A DNA stretch of 64,000 nt from positions 3,720,001 to 3,784,000 of the forward strand of contig JAZGTN010000009.1 in NCBI GenBank assembly GCA_037783415.1, in the 5' to 3' direction. Each line of letters starts with the position of its first letter. Within the stretch, counting starts at the first letter, position 1. The translations under genes were made by a program, and so were the position numbers. The notes under the pieces were generated by a model, which made no database searches, was not told the DNA's origin, and saw only the letters and a list, made by a program, of their open reading frames with translations. Of the stretch, positions 34,253-44,164 are shown in pieces. Source of the stretch: Leptasterias polaris (taxonomy: Eukaryota; Echinodermata; Asteroidea; Forcipulatida; Asteriidae).

Positions 34253-34345
34253 GCCATGTCGTGCCTGAGTGGTAAAGCGCACTGGATTCAAAGCTGCGTT
34301 TCTGATCAGCAGAGTTTGGGTTCAGACACCAGTCTTCACTTGTGT
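34253..34345 (+). repeat. tRNA-Leu-like SINE head
   Basis: GTCGTGCCTGAGTGGTAAAG (box A) and GTTTGGGTTCAGACACCAG (box B) surround a GGATTCAAAGC anticodon-like arm (CAA, Leu) and a long variable arm. It matches the head of the SINEs at 39905-39995 and 51590-51680. Box B is damaged, so it is not a functional tRNA. Confidence 0.6.
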
Positions 34346-34392
34346 CCATTAACATAGTCGAGCGGCGGAATCCAAATTTTGGTCGATTTAAT

Positions 34393-35060
34393 TTTATTAT
34401 TATTATTATTATTATTATTGTCATGGTTTATTCAAATCTGCTCGTCGCAGCCGGCAGGCTGAATTAAAATACAGATTTACAATAAAAATATAATAGTACA
34501 GCAAAAAAATTATACAATAGGAACATTAAAGATTTAAAAGCAAAAGACAACCAAACAAGCAAACAAACAACAAACAAACAAACACACCAACAACCCAAAA
34601 AACAAACAAACAAGGACAATACAACACTGAGCAGACAGACAAACAGCAGACAGGGGAAAAACAAAAATATATATATAAATATAAAAAACACATGAAGAAG
34701 GCAAGAGAAAATCTAAAAAACAAACTAAAACATACAGGGAATAAAAAGGTGTTAACAACCACACCCACCCACAGGACAACATGGTCAAAATTGGAAGCCT
34801 ATTAAATCACTTTACATGTTCAAAATACTGGTTAGGTAGGGAATGGGGCTAGACCTGTATCGGTTGGTTCTGCACCTGATATTAGACAAAGAGTTGGAAT
34901 TCCTAAGGTTATTGTTCCTTGTAGGAGGCAGCCACTCTCTATGCTTGGTTGAAGACAGAAGCGAATTACCAAAATTCAAAGAAAGCTGTTCAAGTCTTTC
35001 AGTGACCCACTCCACACACAGCCACAACAGGTATCACTGGAAAGGCAAACATGTCCTCTT
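34393..35060 (-). pseudogene. LINE 3' end: polymerase C-terminus, 3' UTR, (AAT)n tail
   Basis: The minus strand at 35027-34812 encodes WVTERLEQLSLNFGNSLLSS, HREWLPPTRNNN and then IRCRTNRYRSSPIPYLTSIL. This is the classic C-terminus of a LINE polymerase family (FG..L..S..HR.WLPPSR......RCRT.RYR.SPIPYL..LLN). A 390-bp 3' UTR with a CAAA-rich stretch follows, then GAATAAACCATGACAATAAT and an (AAT)n tail ending at 34393. It is truncated at the 5' side and lacks the palm domain. Confidence 0.8.
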
Positions 35061-35065
35061 TAAGG

Positions 35066-36010
35066 TTAGCCATGATGTGGAGCTGTCAGAATGGGAGAAA
35101 TTTGTTTGTAGGGACATTTTGGTCAACAAATCTCAGTTTTGGTCAAAAATATATATATTTTTTAAATTGCATTTTTTACGTCTGTGGAACATACCCCATC
35201 CATGAAAGTAGGTTTTAAGCCGTCAAAATGCTCTGTAAAGTTACAATAAGCATATTAAAACTAGAAAATGTACAGTAAATATAGGGAATATTGATTTAAA
35301 ATGTGTTTTTCACTAATGTGTACTTTTGAAAAACAACATTTGCCCATAACTCTGTAAACCTACTAAAACAGCTTGAGTTTCCTGCATTAAATTATTTTCA
35401 AATACATGAGGGATTATTAGCTTGACTGATTATTGTAGGCATAGCAGAAATGCCGGATTTTGCGCAGATGGGGGACTGTAATGGATGCAGGGCTTTGCTG
35501 CTTAGTCATGTTTGTTGATATTTCCTGTGTGTAGTACTCACAAAATTGAAACTGAAACTGAAGAGGTTAAAGAATTCCAACATCACGTCACAAACGTAGC
35601 ATGAAAATACACTTAGCCAAACTTTTTAGATTCACATTGAAGGTATTCAAATGTAAATTATCTATCATTCAACAATTAAAATATTTATATAGCTCAGAAA
35701 AAGTCACGATTTCAGTAAATGGCCAATCAATTTTTACCCTAGTGTTCAATACAATAGTTTGAGCAAATTGCACCTTTCTACTCAATACTGCCTATAGTTA
35801 CTGTACATTTTGTAATCTTACGGTAGTAATTGTGAATTTCTGGAGCCTGAAATTGGTCTAAAACTTGCCGTCACGGATGAAGCTTGTCCCAAAGATGTCA
35901 AAAATTCAAATATCTTAAAAATCAAAATTTTGACCAAAAATGAGAAGTTTAGACCAAAATGGCCCCCAAAAAACATTTCTCCCAATTTTGGAGCTCCACA
36001 TCATGCCTAA
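35066..36010. mobile_element. 945-bp MITE with CATGATGTGGAGCT ends
   Basis: The left end TTAGCCATGATGTGGAGCT and the right end AGCTCCACATCATGCCTAA are inverted. The similarity extends through GGGAGAAAT, TTTTGGTC and TTTTGGTCAAAA blocks for about 90 bp. A TA on each side would fit a Tc1/mariner-type target. The interior is AT-rich with no transposase. Confidence 0.6.
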
Positions 36011-36203
36011 TCTGAAAGTAGACACACAAGGCTTTGGAATGATGTACGATGTAGGTGTGTGTGGGGTGGGTCCATTAAACTCCTAAAATAAGCCTCTTCT
36101 GAAAGTTTCACCGCTCGCCTAACAAGACACTTAACCACTATTGCTCCTTTGGGTGTGACGTAATGCTTTGGTCCCGTTTGTTGCGTACACTTAAAAGAAT
36201 CCA

Positions 36204-36521
36204 TGATTTTGGGTTGAACAAAGAAAAATTGACTAGAGCGGGATTTGAACCAACGACCTCCGGTTTAACGTGCCGGCGCTCTACCAACTGAGCTATCTAG
36301 CCCTATGTTGGCGGTCTCCCTATTTTGTCAATATCTTTGTTCGGGGGTGCCAGTCAGAAGCCATTCAACCGCAAAGTGCCGTGTAGCCAGGGATCACACC
36401 CAAGTATACGATACAACCTGGGAAGCGGCAGCCAGATGATCACCTTAAGGGGATGCGACTTTTTATATCAGATATCAAATAATAAACCACAAGGGAAACT
36501 GACTGGGTAAATGTTTAAATG
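36204..36521 (-). repeat. tRNA-like repeat with conserved body, copy 2
   Basis: The minus-strand tRNA-like part (36303 down to 36231) folds well: acceptor GGCTAGA/TCTAGTC pairs over 7 bp with one G-T, D stem GCTC/GAGC, and a loop ACGTTAA giving GTT (Asn-like). It has C instead of T before the anticodon, a mismatch closing the loop, and a broken T stem, so it is not an active tRNA. The body (GTGCCAGTCAGAAGCC to GGGAAGCGGCAGCC) at 36345-36435 matches copy 1. This copy and copy 3 are 316 bp apart. Confidence 0.65.
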
Positions 36522-36634
36522 ATTTTGGGTTGAACAAAGAAAAATTGACTAGAGCGGAATTTGAACCAACGACCTCCGGTTTAACGTGCCGGCGCTCTAC
36601 CAACTGAGCTATCTAGTCAATTTTTCTTTGAAAT
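36522..36634 (-). repeat. tRNA-like repeat copy 3 inside inverted flanks
   Basis: The tRNA-like sequence is repeated at 36547-36618 with very few changes. It lacks the body. Instead CAAAGAAAAATTGACTAG on the left is mirrored by CTAGTCAATTTTTCTTTG on the right, so the tRNA-like unit is enclosed in an 18-bp inverted repeat. Confidence 0.65.
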
Positions 36635-36862
36635 TTTCACTTGCCTAGGTTGTAAATAACATCGGTAAAATTTTAATGTTCACAGATTTGCACACAACGA
36701 ACATGGTATGAAGATGGTCGTGGTGGTTGAAATGCAATGCTTTTGAAAAGTAAAACAAATTGATCTTGCAAGTCCAAAAGTCATCGTTTGAAAACAGTGT
36801 AAACATCTAAGTTGTTTCCTACTTTTTCTCGTGACTCCAAAGACCGATTGTTCTTGAACTTG

Positions 36863-37075
36863 TATAGACGATGTGACCTCTGACGTCATTTGAAAATCAT
36901 AACATGATGCGCGCGCATGTCGCCGGGCAAAACCTTTGTGTACTTGACAGCCAGCTAGAAAGTACACGCAATATTACCATGACTACGCGTCTTTTTGCCC
37001 GGCGGAACATGACTTGGACAACAGCCTTGTCAACAGAGGGCGGTTTGAATGTAAACAGAGGTCACATCGTCTATA
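36863..37075. mobile_element. 213-bp MITE with TATAGACGATGTGACCTCTG ends
   Basis: TATAGACGATGTGACCTCTG opens the element and CAGAGGTCACATCGTCTATA closes it, a perfect 20-bp inverted repeat including TA at the tips, as for Tc1/mariner-type MITEs. The interior includes TTTTGCCCGG/CCGGGCAAAA-type inverted blocks. The open frames here are by-products. Confidence 0.75.
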
Positions 37076-37356
37076 GGTTTGTCATTTCATGTAACGTTAG
37101 GTCCCATCCAGTGTGGATACAAGCTAGTCTTTGGGACATTTACCAATATGACTCATGTGCTTAAAGGTAAAACGAAATCACACGTGACAAATGCTGTGAA
37201 GGATTACAAAATTAAAAATGTATGAATGGGGCTTTAACAATGGATGATATAAAGTACAAGGATATACAAGAGCTTGCCATAAAACTTGTAAACAGATGGA
37301 CAAAATTAGAGTTTAGACAAGGTAAAACAAACGTGGGCGTAAGTCTTGGAAAGCAA

Positions 37357-37732
37357 TTAAAGGCACTGAACACGTTTGGTAATTACTCAAAATATATATT
37401 AGCATAAAAACTTACTTGGTAACCAGCAACGGAGAGCTGTTGATAGTATAAAACATTGTGAGAAACCACTCCCTCTGAAGTAACGTAGTTTTTGAGAAAG
37501 AGGTAACTTCTCACTAAAATAATAAAAGACTTCATGCATGAAGCCTTTTATTAGCATCTGAAAGCACACAAAATTGTGCAACAAGGGTGTTTTTTCTTTC
37601 TTTATTTTCTTGCAACTTCGATGACCGATTCAGCCCAAATTTTCACAGGTTTGTTATTTGATGCATATGTTGGGATACACCAAGTGAGAATACTGGTCTT
37701 TGATAATTACCAAACGTGTTCAGTGCCTTTAA
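37357..37732 (-). mobile_element. TTAA-bounded MITE, complete copy (376 bp)
   Basis: TTAA at 37357-37360 and 37729-37732 flank ends AAGGCACTGAACACGTTTGG and CCAAACGTGTTCAGTGCCTT, which are perfectly inverted; inversion continues through GTAATTACTC/GATAATTACC. The centre is the palindrome AATAAAAGACTTCATGCATG-AAGCCTTTTATT. It is nearly identical to 53543-53909, implying recent movement. No transposase. TTAA targets with AAGG ends suggest Kolobok/T2. Confidence 0.8.
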
Positions 37733-38040
37733 ATGTGAATTAAAAATGTAAAAGCTTCTGTTGAAAAGATACAAAAAAAACTACATAAAAAGATACACAT
37801 TTTATTCAAACAAAATGTGTAAGCCTGTGGAGGTAGGGACCGTGGGTGTGAGTTGGGTGTCAACCCGTTGAAACAAAGGACTTTAACAAGAGGGATATCG
37901 GATCCGAGTGTTCCGACAGAGCGAGGACATCCTCGTTTCGTTTTCGTGTACAAAGCCAATATCGAAAAGAAAGACAAAACCTCCGTGATTAGACAAATCT
38001 CCGTAGAGTTCATGATTCTAAAGAAGAAAAGCAATTTAAA

Positions 38041-38085
38041 AAATGGCGCGGCAAGACCGTACACCACTAGGAACGAAATTTGAAT
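38041..38085 (+). repeat. Fragment of the ATGGCGCGGCGAGATC repeat
   Basis: AAATGGCGCGGCAAGACCGT and ACACCACTAGGAACGAA match the second half of the repeat at 19845 and, inverted, 51062-51130. Confidence 0.5.
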
Positions 38086-38289
38086 AGGATTACTGTTAGA
38101 CGTTTCCCAGATTGTGTGTTTCTATCAGGGATTATTCTTCCTACGTGGACATTCGCTCCGGATTTTCGGCGATATCTCAAATACGCGAAATGTAATTTTC
38201 ACAGGTTAGTTTTATTGTATATAGATTAAAACAATTGAACGGTTCCCAAAAAACAAATGTTCCTTTACCTTTAACTCTCAAAACTCTTG

Positions 38290-38510
38290 AGTCAGAATTG
38301 ACTCAGATTACGGTTCCCCAGGGTGCCTGACCCATTTCTGGGTCAGGCTGACCGTGTAAAACTGTTTAAACAATGCGATATTTATACTTAACTTCTGCGT
38401 CAGTTTGACCCATTTCTGGGTCATCTTGACACAGATCTAGGGTCACACTGACCAAGAAATGGGTCTGAGCCCCCGGAACTGGATCAATTCTGACCCTGTG
38501 TTTTCAGAGA
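38290..38510. repeat. Repeat rich in TGACCCATTTCTGGGTCA, member 1
   Basis: The palindromic 18-mer TGACCCATTTCTGGGTCA, or its half, occurs three times within 200 bp. A second locus with the same motif is 40826-41030. No frame; class unknown. Confidence 0.5.
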
Positions 38511-38549
38511 ACATTTAGAATGCAAACACCATAAGCAAAGAACTATTCC

Positions 38550-38941
38550 TTAAAGGTGCTTTATAATTCGTTTGGTATTTAGAGCCTACTGTTTGTTTCG
38601 TACCTATATAATTGTAGATATATACCATAAAACTAACTTGTGAAAGTTTCATTTCGAAAGGTGGTTGCGTTTTTGAGATATCACCGAAAAACCAGAGCGA
38701 TTCTTTCCACGCAGGAAGAACATTCCCTATAGGAATCTGAGAAGCGTTACGGCCGTAACGCTTCTCAGATTCAAATTTTGGGGGATTAAAAAGTGATATA
38801 TTTTTCCATAACCGCAGTACTTCGAAGTGAAGAGTTTCTCAAAATGCATTATACTATCCAAAGCTGCTGTACTTCTTACCAAGTAAGTTTTTATTGCCAT
38901 TAATTTTCAGAGTCATTACCAAACGTGTACAGCCCTTTTAG
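38550..38941 (+). mobile_element. TTAA-family MITE, second subfamily, copy 1
   Basis: Starts TTAAAGGTGCTTTATAATTC, holds GATATCACCGAAAAACCAGA, a palindromic CTGAGAAGCGTTACGGCCGT-AACGCTTCTCAG centre, GTACTTCGAAGT, CTTACCAAGTAAGTTTTTAT, and ends ACCAAACGTGTACAGCCCTTTTAG. It matches 56638-57010 throughout. The closing TTAA has mutated to TTAG. Confidence 0.75.
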
Positions 38942-39622
38942 CGATACCTAAATTTGACGACATTTTCACCGGTTCTTCAATAATGCATGGATTGTTTCGT
39001 CACCTTGAGATTATCTGCAAATGTCATTTTCATATTTATTACTTCATCTTTGTTGATCCATGATGACCGTTGAAGCATTAATGATGTCGATAGATAACTC
39101 ACGTGTTTATTTCATATTATTCAATGACATTACATTGGAAAAATTTGATAACAAGAATTTGTTTTGAATAATATAATATGTTAGCTTTGCATCTGGTAAA
39201 ACGATTAGTAATTGTGTTTTTGGCACTAGGTCTGACACATCTATGATGACAGTTTTTTAAACGTTTGTCTTGACCCGGACAATTTAAAAAATGTATATAT
39301 GTACTTTTGTCCGAAGATTTAAAATAAATAAAAAAAACAAAATGTGCTGGAGCACGCAGCTGTCGCGAGGCAGTCGCACTAATCAATTAGCAGTTTTTTG
39401 TTTTGTTTTGTTTTAAATTAAAAATAACAACAGTAGTGCAATGCAAACAAGGTGATTTTATTGCACAGACCGTAAGCCCTTGCTGGCACTTAATTATTAA
39501 TCGCTGGGCATGGCAGCCTTCAAGGCCCACATGCCACAAGAACCTTATCACTCCATTTCCCGTAAAAGAGGTGGGACTTGTATGTTAGTTTCCTCCACAC
39601 TTGAGTTAACCATCAGGCACTG

Positions 39623-39625
<3 letters not shown>

Positions 39626-39653
<28 letters not shown>

Positions 39654-39998
39654 TGGATTTATATCGCGCTTTATCACACCCAAGGGCGTCTCAAAGCGCT
39701 TCTTAACATTATTACCCCTGGTCACTGGGCCATTTATTTCATTCCTTAAACCATCTCAGCTCCCTGGGGAGTATACAGCCTGTGCTGCAATATATGCGCT
39801 ACTAAGCTAAATCAATCACAAGAACCATCTCTGCCCTCACAGGTACCCATTTTACCCCTGGGTGGAGAGAAGCAATTATAGTTAAGTGTCTTGCTCAGGG
39901 ACACAAGTGTCACGACCGGGACTCGAACCCACACTCTGCTGAACAGAAACACAAGAGCTTGAGTTCGGTGCTCTTAACCACTCGGCCACGACACTCCA
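39626..39998 (-). repeat. tRNA-Leu-derived SINE with (ATT)n tail
   Basis: On the minus strand the head at 39998-39905 reads GTCGTGGCCGAGTGGTTAAG, an ACTCAAGC anticodon arm (CAA, Leu), a long variable arm and GTGGGTTCGAGTCCCGG. Then come TGTCCCTGAGCAAGACACTT-AACT and a body of about 230 bp, and an (ATT)n run at 39626-39652 forms the 3' tail. This is the best-preserved SINE here. The lack of a clean acceptor stem argues against a functional tRNA. Confidence 0.75.
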
Positions 39999-40255
39999 CA
40001 TAAGACCTTCGTGAGTTCTGTGTAGAAAAAACCCCACAGACATCCACAATTATTTTTATTTTTTATGTGGTAAATATGAACTGCAACTTTATTCTTGTAA
40101 TGTTGTAAATAGAAAATAATAATGCTTTATACCCAACTATAGTCCGTTCCATATAGGATTAGGGCCTAATGTCTGGGCTACATCTTTCGTTACTGTCTAG
40201 GGACTACAATGAGGTTCGGGCTAAATGTGGGTACGGGTTGATTCAACGTTCACTT

Positions 40256-40790
40256 TTAAAGGCACTGTATATGTTTGGTAATTACTCGAAATATATATTA
40301 GCATAAAAACTTACTTGGTAACGAGCAACGGAGAGCTGTTGATAGTATAAAACATTGTGAGAAACGACCCCCTCTGAAGTAACATAGTTTTTGAGAAAGG
40401 GGTAATTTCTCACTAAAATAATAAAAGACTTCTGGCCGGAAGCCTTTTATTCCTATCTGAAAGCACACTAATTTGTACAACAAGGGTGTTTTATCTTTCA
40501 TAATTTTCTTGCAATTTCAATAACCAATAGATCGATCCATTAAGCCCCGCCTCCTTACGAGTTGACCAATCACAACCGCGAAACCCGATCACCATTAGTG
40601 CAAAGATCACCAAACGGCTCAAATGGTGATCAGATTTCGCGGTTGTGATTGGTCAATGAGAAATGGGCGTGGCTTAATGGATCGGTGTATTGAGCCCAAA
40701 TTTTCACAGGCTTGTTATTTTATGCATATGTTGGGATACACCAAGTGATACTGGTCTTTGACAATTACCAAACGTGTTTAGTGCCTTTAA
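40256..40790 (-). mobile_element. TTAA-bounded MITE interrupted by a nested palindrome
   Basis: TTAA flanks both ends (40256-40259 and 40787-40790), with TTAAAGGCACTGTATATGTT at one end and AACGTGTTTAGTGCCTTTAA at the other. The interior follows the 37357 copy until 40526, is interrupted for about 166 bp, and resumes at ATTGAGCCCAAATTTTCACA. Confidence 0.8.
40526..40692. mobile_element. Palindromic MITE nested in a TTAA-family MITE
   Basis: GATCCATTAAGCCCCGCC and GACCAATCACAACCGCGAAA on the left are mirrored by TTTCGCGGTTGTGATTGGTC and GGGCGTGGCTTAATGGATC on the right. Compared with uninterrupted copies (ACCAATTGAGCCC), the host sequence reads ACCAAT..ATTGAGCCC, giving a 2-bp AT duplication at the insertion. 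Confidence 0.7.
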
Positions 40791-40825
40791 GGGGATAAAT
40801 TTACACTGTAAAAGCTTCCTGGTCA

Positions 40826-41030
40826 AAAGTGCACCCGTTCCAGACCCAGGTGGTCTGACACTGGTTAGTGTGACACCAAAATCTGTTTCAAATTGACCCA
40901 GAAATGGGTCAAAGAATCCGATCTAAAATCCCACATTTTGGACCTGTGTCCAGGTCAGCCTGATCCAGAAATGGGTCAGACCGTCAAGGACCCGGTATAT
41001 CCGGGTCAAATCTCAACCGGGAGTGTTTAG
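40826..41030. repeat. Repeat rich in TGACCCATTTCTGGGTCA, member 2
   Basis: Contains GACCCAGAAATGGGTCA and GATCCAGAAATGGGTCAGAC plus GACCCAGG and CCGGGTC motifs, related to 38290-38510. Confidence 0.5.
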
Positions 41031-42050
41031 AGTATAGGGCCAGGCTGAATTTAGATCCACGTTTACGTCCAGTATTTTACTTTCAGCTTTTTTTTATGTA
41101 GGGCCTAGGTTTGTGTGAACGTAATACGACGTGTGTTTTTTCTTTTTCTTTTTAAGCCTATAGACCATGTTACCTTTGTTTACAGAAATTGTGACCTTGT
41201 ACATTCTAATGCATTTCTGACGGGCAAGATACTACACCTGCCATATGGGAACATTAACATTCTGTGTCATAATTTCCCATAAATTCAATAGTTACAAAAG
41301 CAACTGCTGTACAGCTTTTGAGATGTCCCCCCTTTCTTCATATCAAAAGTTGAGAGCAATCAGTGCAATCTCCATAAAACATAATATTTATTGTATTCTT
41401 CCATTGAGCTGTGTACAAACTATATGACTATTTTGTATCAACCATAAGGTTGCCTCGGGATGTAAATATTTGTATGTCACAACAATGTGCGTCAAGTCTT
41501 TCCGAGGACACGTCTTTCCTCCATAGAAGAAGAAAAAACAAGAGAAAAAAACAACAATGTTTCCCTCGTCACTGTAATTGTTTTTTGACTCGGAAGGACT
41601 TCGCGTTCCATCGCTATTAAACGTTGTGAAAACACAGGATGAAAAACATAAAAATCGAACCAGGAACTGTGCAGTTGAAATAACATACCTTAAAAGCTCA
41701 ATACATTCTGTGACGCCGGGTAAGAAAAATCAGTAATACGTGAAAAGTGACGAAACATTTTGCACGCAGAAACCACAGGCGTGACCTTGCCATAGCGTGC
41801 CCGTACACGATCAAATAATCTACGTACGTTATGCAAAGCTTTCAAAGTCTACATTTTGCCAACAAATTGATGAAGTTTGCGAAAAAAATATTTGATTTCG
41901 AGTCAAGTAGGGATGCCAATGTCACAGCTTGTAATTGTGTTTCAACCAGAAGAAATTTTACGGGACACCAATGTTTTTGTATTAAGGGCAAAACCGGTTA
42001 ATAATTTCTACAAATTGAGTTGGCCCAAAGGGAGAACCACCCCACAACCC

Positions 42051-42215
42051 TTAAGCCCAGTTGGGCCTGTCAATGCGAATGCGATACGAATTTTGACGTC
42101 ACAAGGGAGAGTTGAGATGTGCTCAACTCCTGTGAAACATTGGCAGCGAAAATAGAGCTGTGACGTCAAACTTCTCTTCGCATTCGCTTTCGCATGAAGT
42201 ATATACCGGGCTTAA
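42051..42215. mobile_element. 165-bp TTAA-bounded MITE of another family
   Basis: TTAAGCCCAGTTGGGCC on the left and TATACCGGGCTTAA on the right. Inside, ATGCGAATGCGA and TTTTGACGTCA are mirrored by TGACGTCAAAC and TCGCATTCGCTTTCGCAT. The TTAA at each tip may be target duplication. Confidence 0.55.
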
Positions 42216-42409
42216 ATGTTAATGTACTCTAACACCCTCTTTCCCTCTTGAATAGAAGTAATTCCTCAACCCAGCCCCAAAAAATCCTCTGTAGATTTCT
42301 TAAGATTCACATGACACAGTGAGACACAATGGACGGGGTGGTATACCATGCCACATTAAGTTATCAAGCACCAAATGCCAACCCAGCCAAAAATTGAACA
42401 GACAAGACC

Positions 42410-42601
42410 CACACACACAGCTCTGTGTTGCAGTCACTGTGTGGACATTCCTTTTGTTCTATACACTTAAGGAAAATCATGTTCCTCAACACTGTAAATA
42501 ACACTGTGTGGACGTGTGTAAGTCCACATAGTGTTTCAAGTCCCAACATTATGTGGACCTCTTTTGTTCTCAGGTCCACACTTCGTATGTAGCGTTTAAA
42601 C
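42410..42601. repeat. GTGTGGACCTC hairpin repeat, copy 2
   Basis: Very similar to 49793-49988 over about 190 bp: ACTGTGTGGACATTCC, ATAACACTGTGTGGACGTGT, AAGTCCACATAGTGTTT, ATGTGGACCTCTTTTGTTCT and CAGGTCCACAC.TCGTATGTAGCG. No frame. Confidence 0.65.
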
Positions 42602-43052
42602 ACAAGACCCAGCCAAAACAAAAAGCAGAGAAACTAAAAATGTCAAGAAATGTACTACAATGTACACGTTGGACTCAAACCAAAACCAACAGCCATTCTG
42701 TGGGCATGCATAAGAACTAACCTAACACACGTGTGAGTGTGGGCGAGATGCAATGTATGTACATTTCCTTCGAAATAAGATACATATCTTGTACTTAAGT
42801 GTAAAAGTTGTCAGGAAAGAAAGTCAACACTGTATGGAGCCAATTGTAAAATCAATCATCACCCCCGTCCCCCCCCCCCCATCTCGTTTATTTATAAGAA
42901 ATGACGTGTTCTCTAAGAGCTTAAAGGGTACTTGTACAACATGTGGTTTTGGTGTCACGTGAGTGGATTTCTGTGCACAGTCGAGCTGCCCTGTCTTGAC
43001 CGTTTCGAAGCCTCAGCAGTTGTTGAATTCTCCCGAAGACGCAGAGTATACT

Positions 43053-43193
43053 GTTTGAAACTTCGAGACCAAGCCGGCTCTTTTTAGAGCCAACGCTCCT
43101 CCCAAATAAGAGATTTTACACATGTTTGAAACTTCGAGACCAAGCCGGCTCTTTTTAGAGCCAACGCTCCTCCCAAAAGAGATTTTACACATG
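43053..43193 (+). repeat. 71-bp tandem duplication with histone-type stem-loops
   Basis: GTTTGAAACTTCGAGACC begins each unit (43053 and 43124). Each holds GGCTCTTTTTAGAGCC (43076-43091 and 43147-43162), a 6-bp stem with a four-T loop that fits the histone mRNA 3' stem-loop pattern, followed 15-17 bases later by a purine-rich AAAAGAGA/AATAAGAGA stretch like a U7-pairing element. No histone frame lies within 3 kb on either side. The upstream CGAAGACG..GAAAC..GAGACC also resembles Penelope-like termini, so a retroelement origin is an alternative. Confidence 0.6.
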
Positions 43194-43859
43194 GTTGTAC
43201 AAACGAATTTGCTATTTATTATACTAGTCATTTAATGTAGTTTCTCGTTAAATGTTTATTGCAGAGATAGCGTATAGCGGCTCTCCCACAACCACTCTCA
43301 CGAGTGCTCCCGCAAGACTACTTCCCTCAAAACTATTATGGCCCCCATATAATGTACCATACCTTTAGAAATAGTCTACTGTGATAATTCAAACGATATG
43401 AGCTGAATTTCGTGTTTGGAAAACTAATTATTCAGAGACTGTGTGGGCGTGAACCAGACAACCATACGAAGGCGTTGCTAACTCAAGGGTGAGAGCGGCG
43501 GCGGCCCCCACGAAATTCTCTAGAAACAATATGTTAAAATTACGTTAACTCAAAGCTTCTTCCGTATAGTCTCTAGTCAAGACACTAATGATAAAGCAAG
43601 TACACGCCTTGCCCGATCTGACGCCACGTAGTGAGGATTTCTATGAAGAACCAATGACAGGTTTCCGCCAAGAATAAGACTAGCACGAAGCAGGCTAAAG
43701 GCCTTGTACAAACCCACTCGCTTCATCCGGAGGCTGCTGTCCAGACAGGCTGTCTTGGTGGATGCTGACTCTGACGTCTCGAATAACCACTGTAGAATTT
43801 ACAATTAAATGGGGGATTGTTTATTTATTATACAAAAATGTATGTATTTTTTTTTAGTC

Positions 43860-44135
43860 AGATAGTTATAGCTAGTTAATTAGTTAGTTAGTTAGTTTAT
43901 AGTTAGTTTAGATGAGAAAATAAAATAAGCTGTTGCAAACTGCTTACCAACCAAGAGAACCTATGGTATAATACAAACATTAGTTAGTAGCCTGGCGTTT
44001 CAACCCTATTAGAGTCTTTCTCGAAGGCTAAATGGCAACACAACATGTTTTTAGTTAGTTAGTTAGTTAGCTAGTTAGTTAGTTAGTTAGTTAGTTACAA
44101 TAGTCAGTTAGATATTACTTAGTTAGTTATGGTGA
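43860..44135. repeat. (TTAG)n microsatellite split by a Penelope-like terminus
   Basis: TTAG units at 43863-43910 and 44050-44125 surround a minus-strand Penelope-like piece at about 43935-44052: AGCTGTTGCAAACTGCTTAC, then CCTGGCGTTTCAACCCTA, GAGTCTTTCTCGAAGGC and TAAATGGCAACACAACATG. The same order, inverted, occurs at 58800-58905. Confidence 0.65.
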
Positions 44136-44164
44136 CAAAGTTATTATTATTATTTTTTATGTTT

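Noticed and set aside
36231..36303. Functional tRNA-Asn gene
   Set aside because: Acceptor and D stems pair, but the base before the anticodon is C, the loop-closing pair is mismatched and the T stem is broken; the same unit is dispersed as a repeat.
39905..39998. Functional tRNA-Leu gene
   Set aside because: No clean acceptor stem, and it is fused to a SINE body and an (ATT)n tail.
43013..43231. Histone gene beside the stem-loops
   Set aside because: None of the frames around the stem-loops shows histone sequence; only the 3' signal-like hairpin is present.
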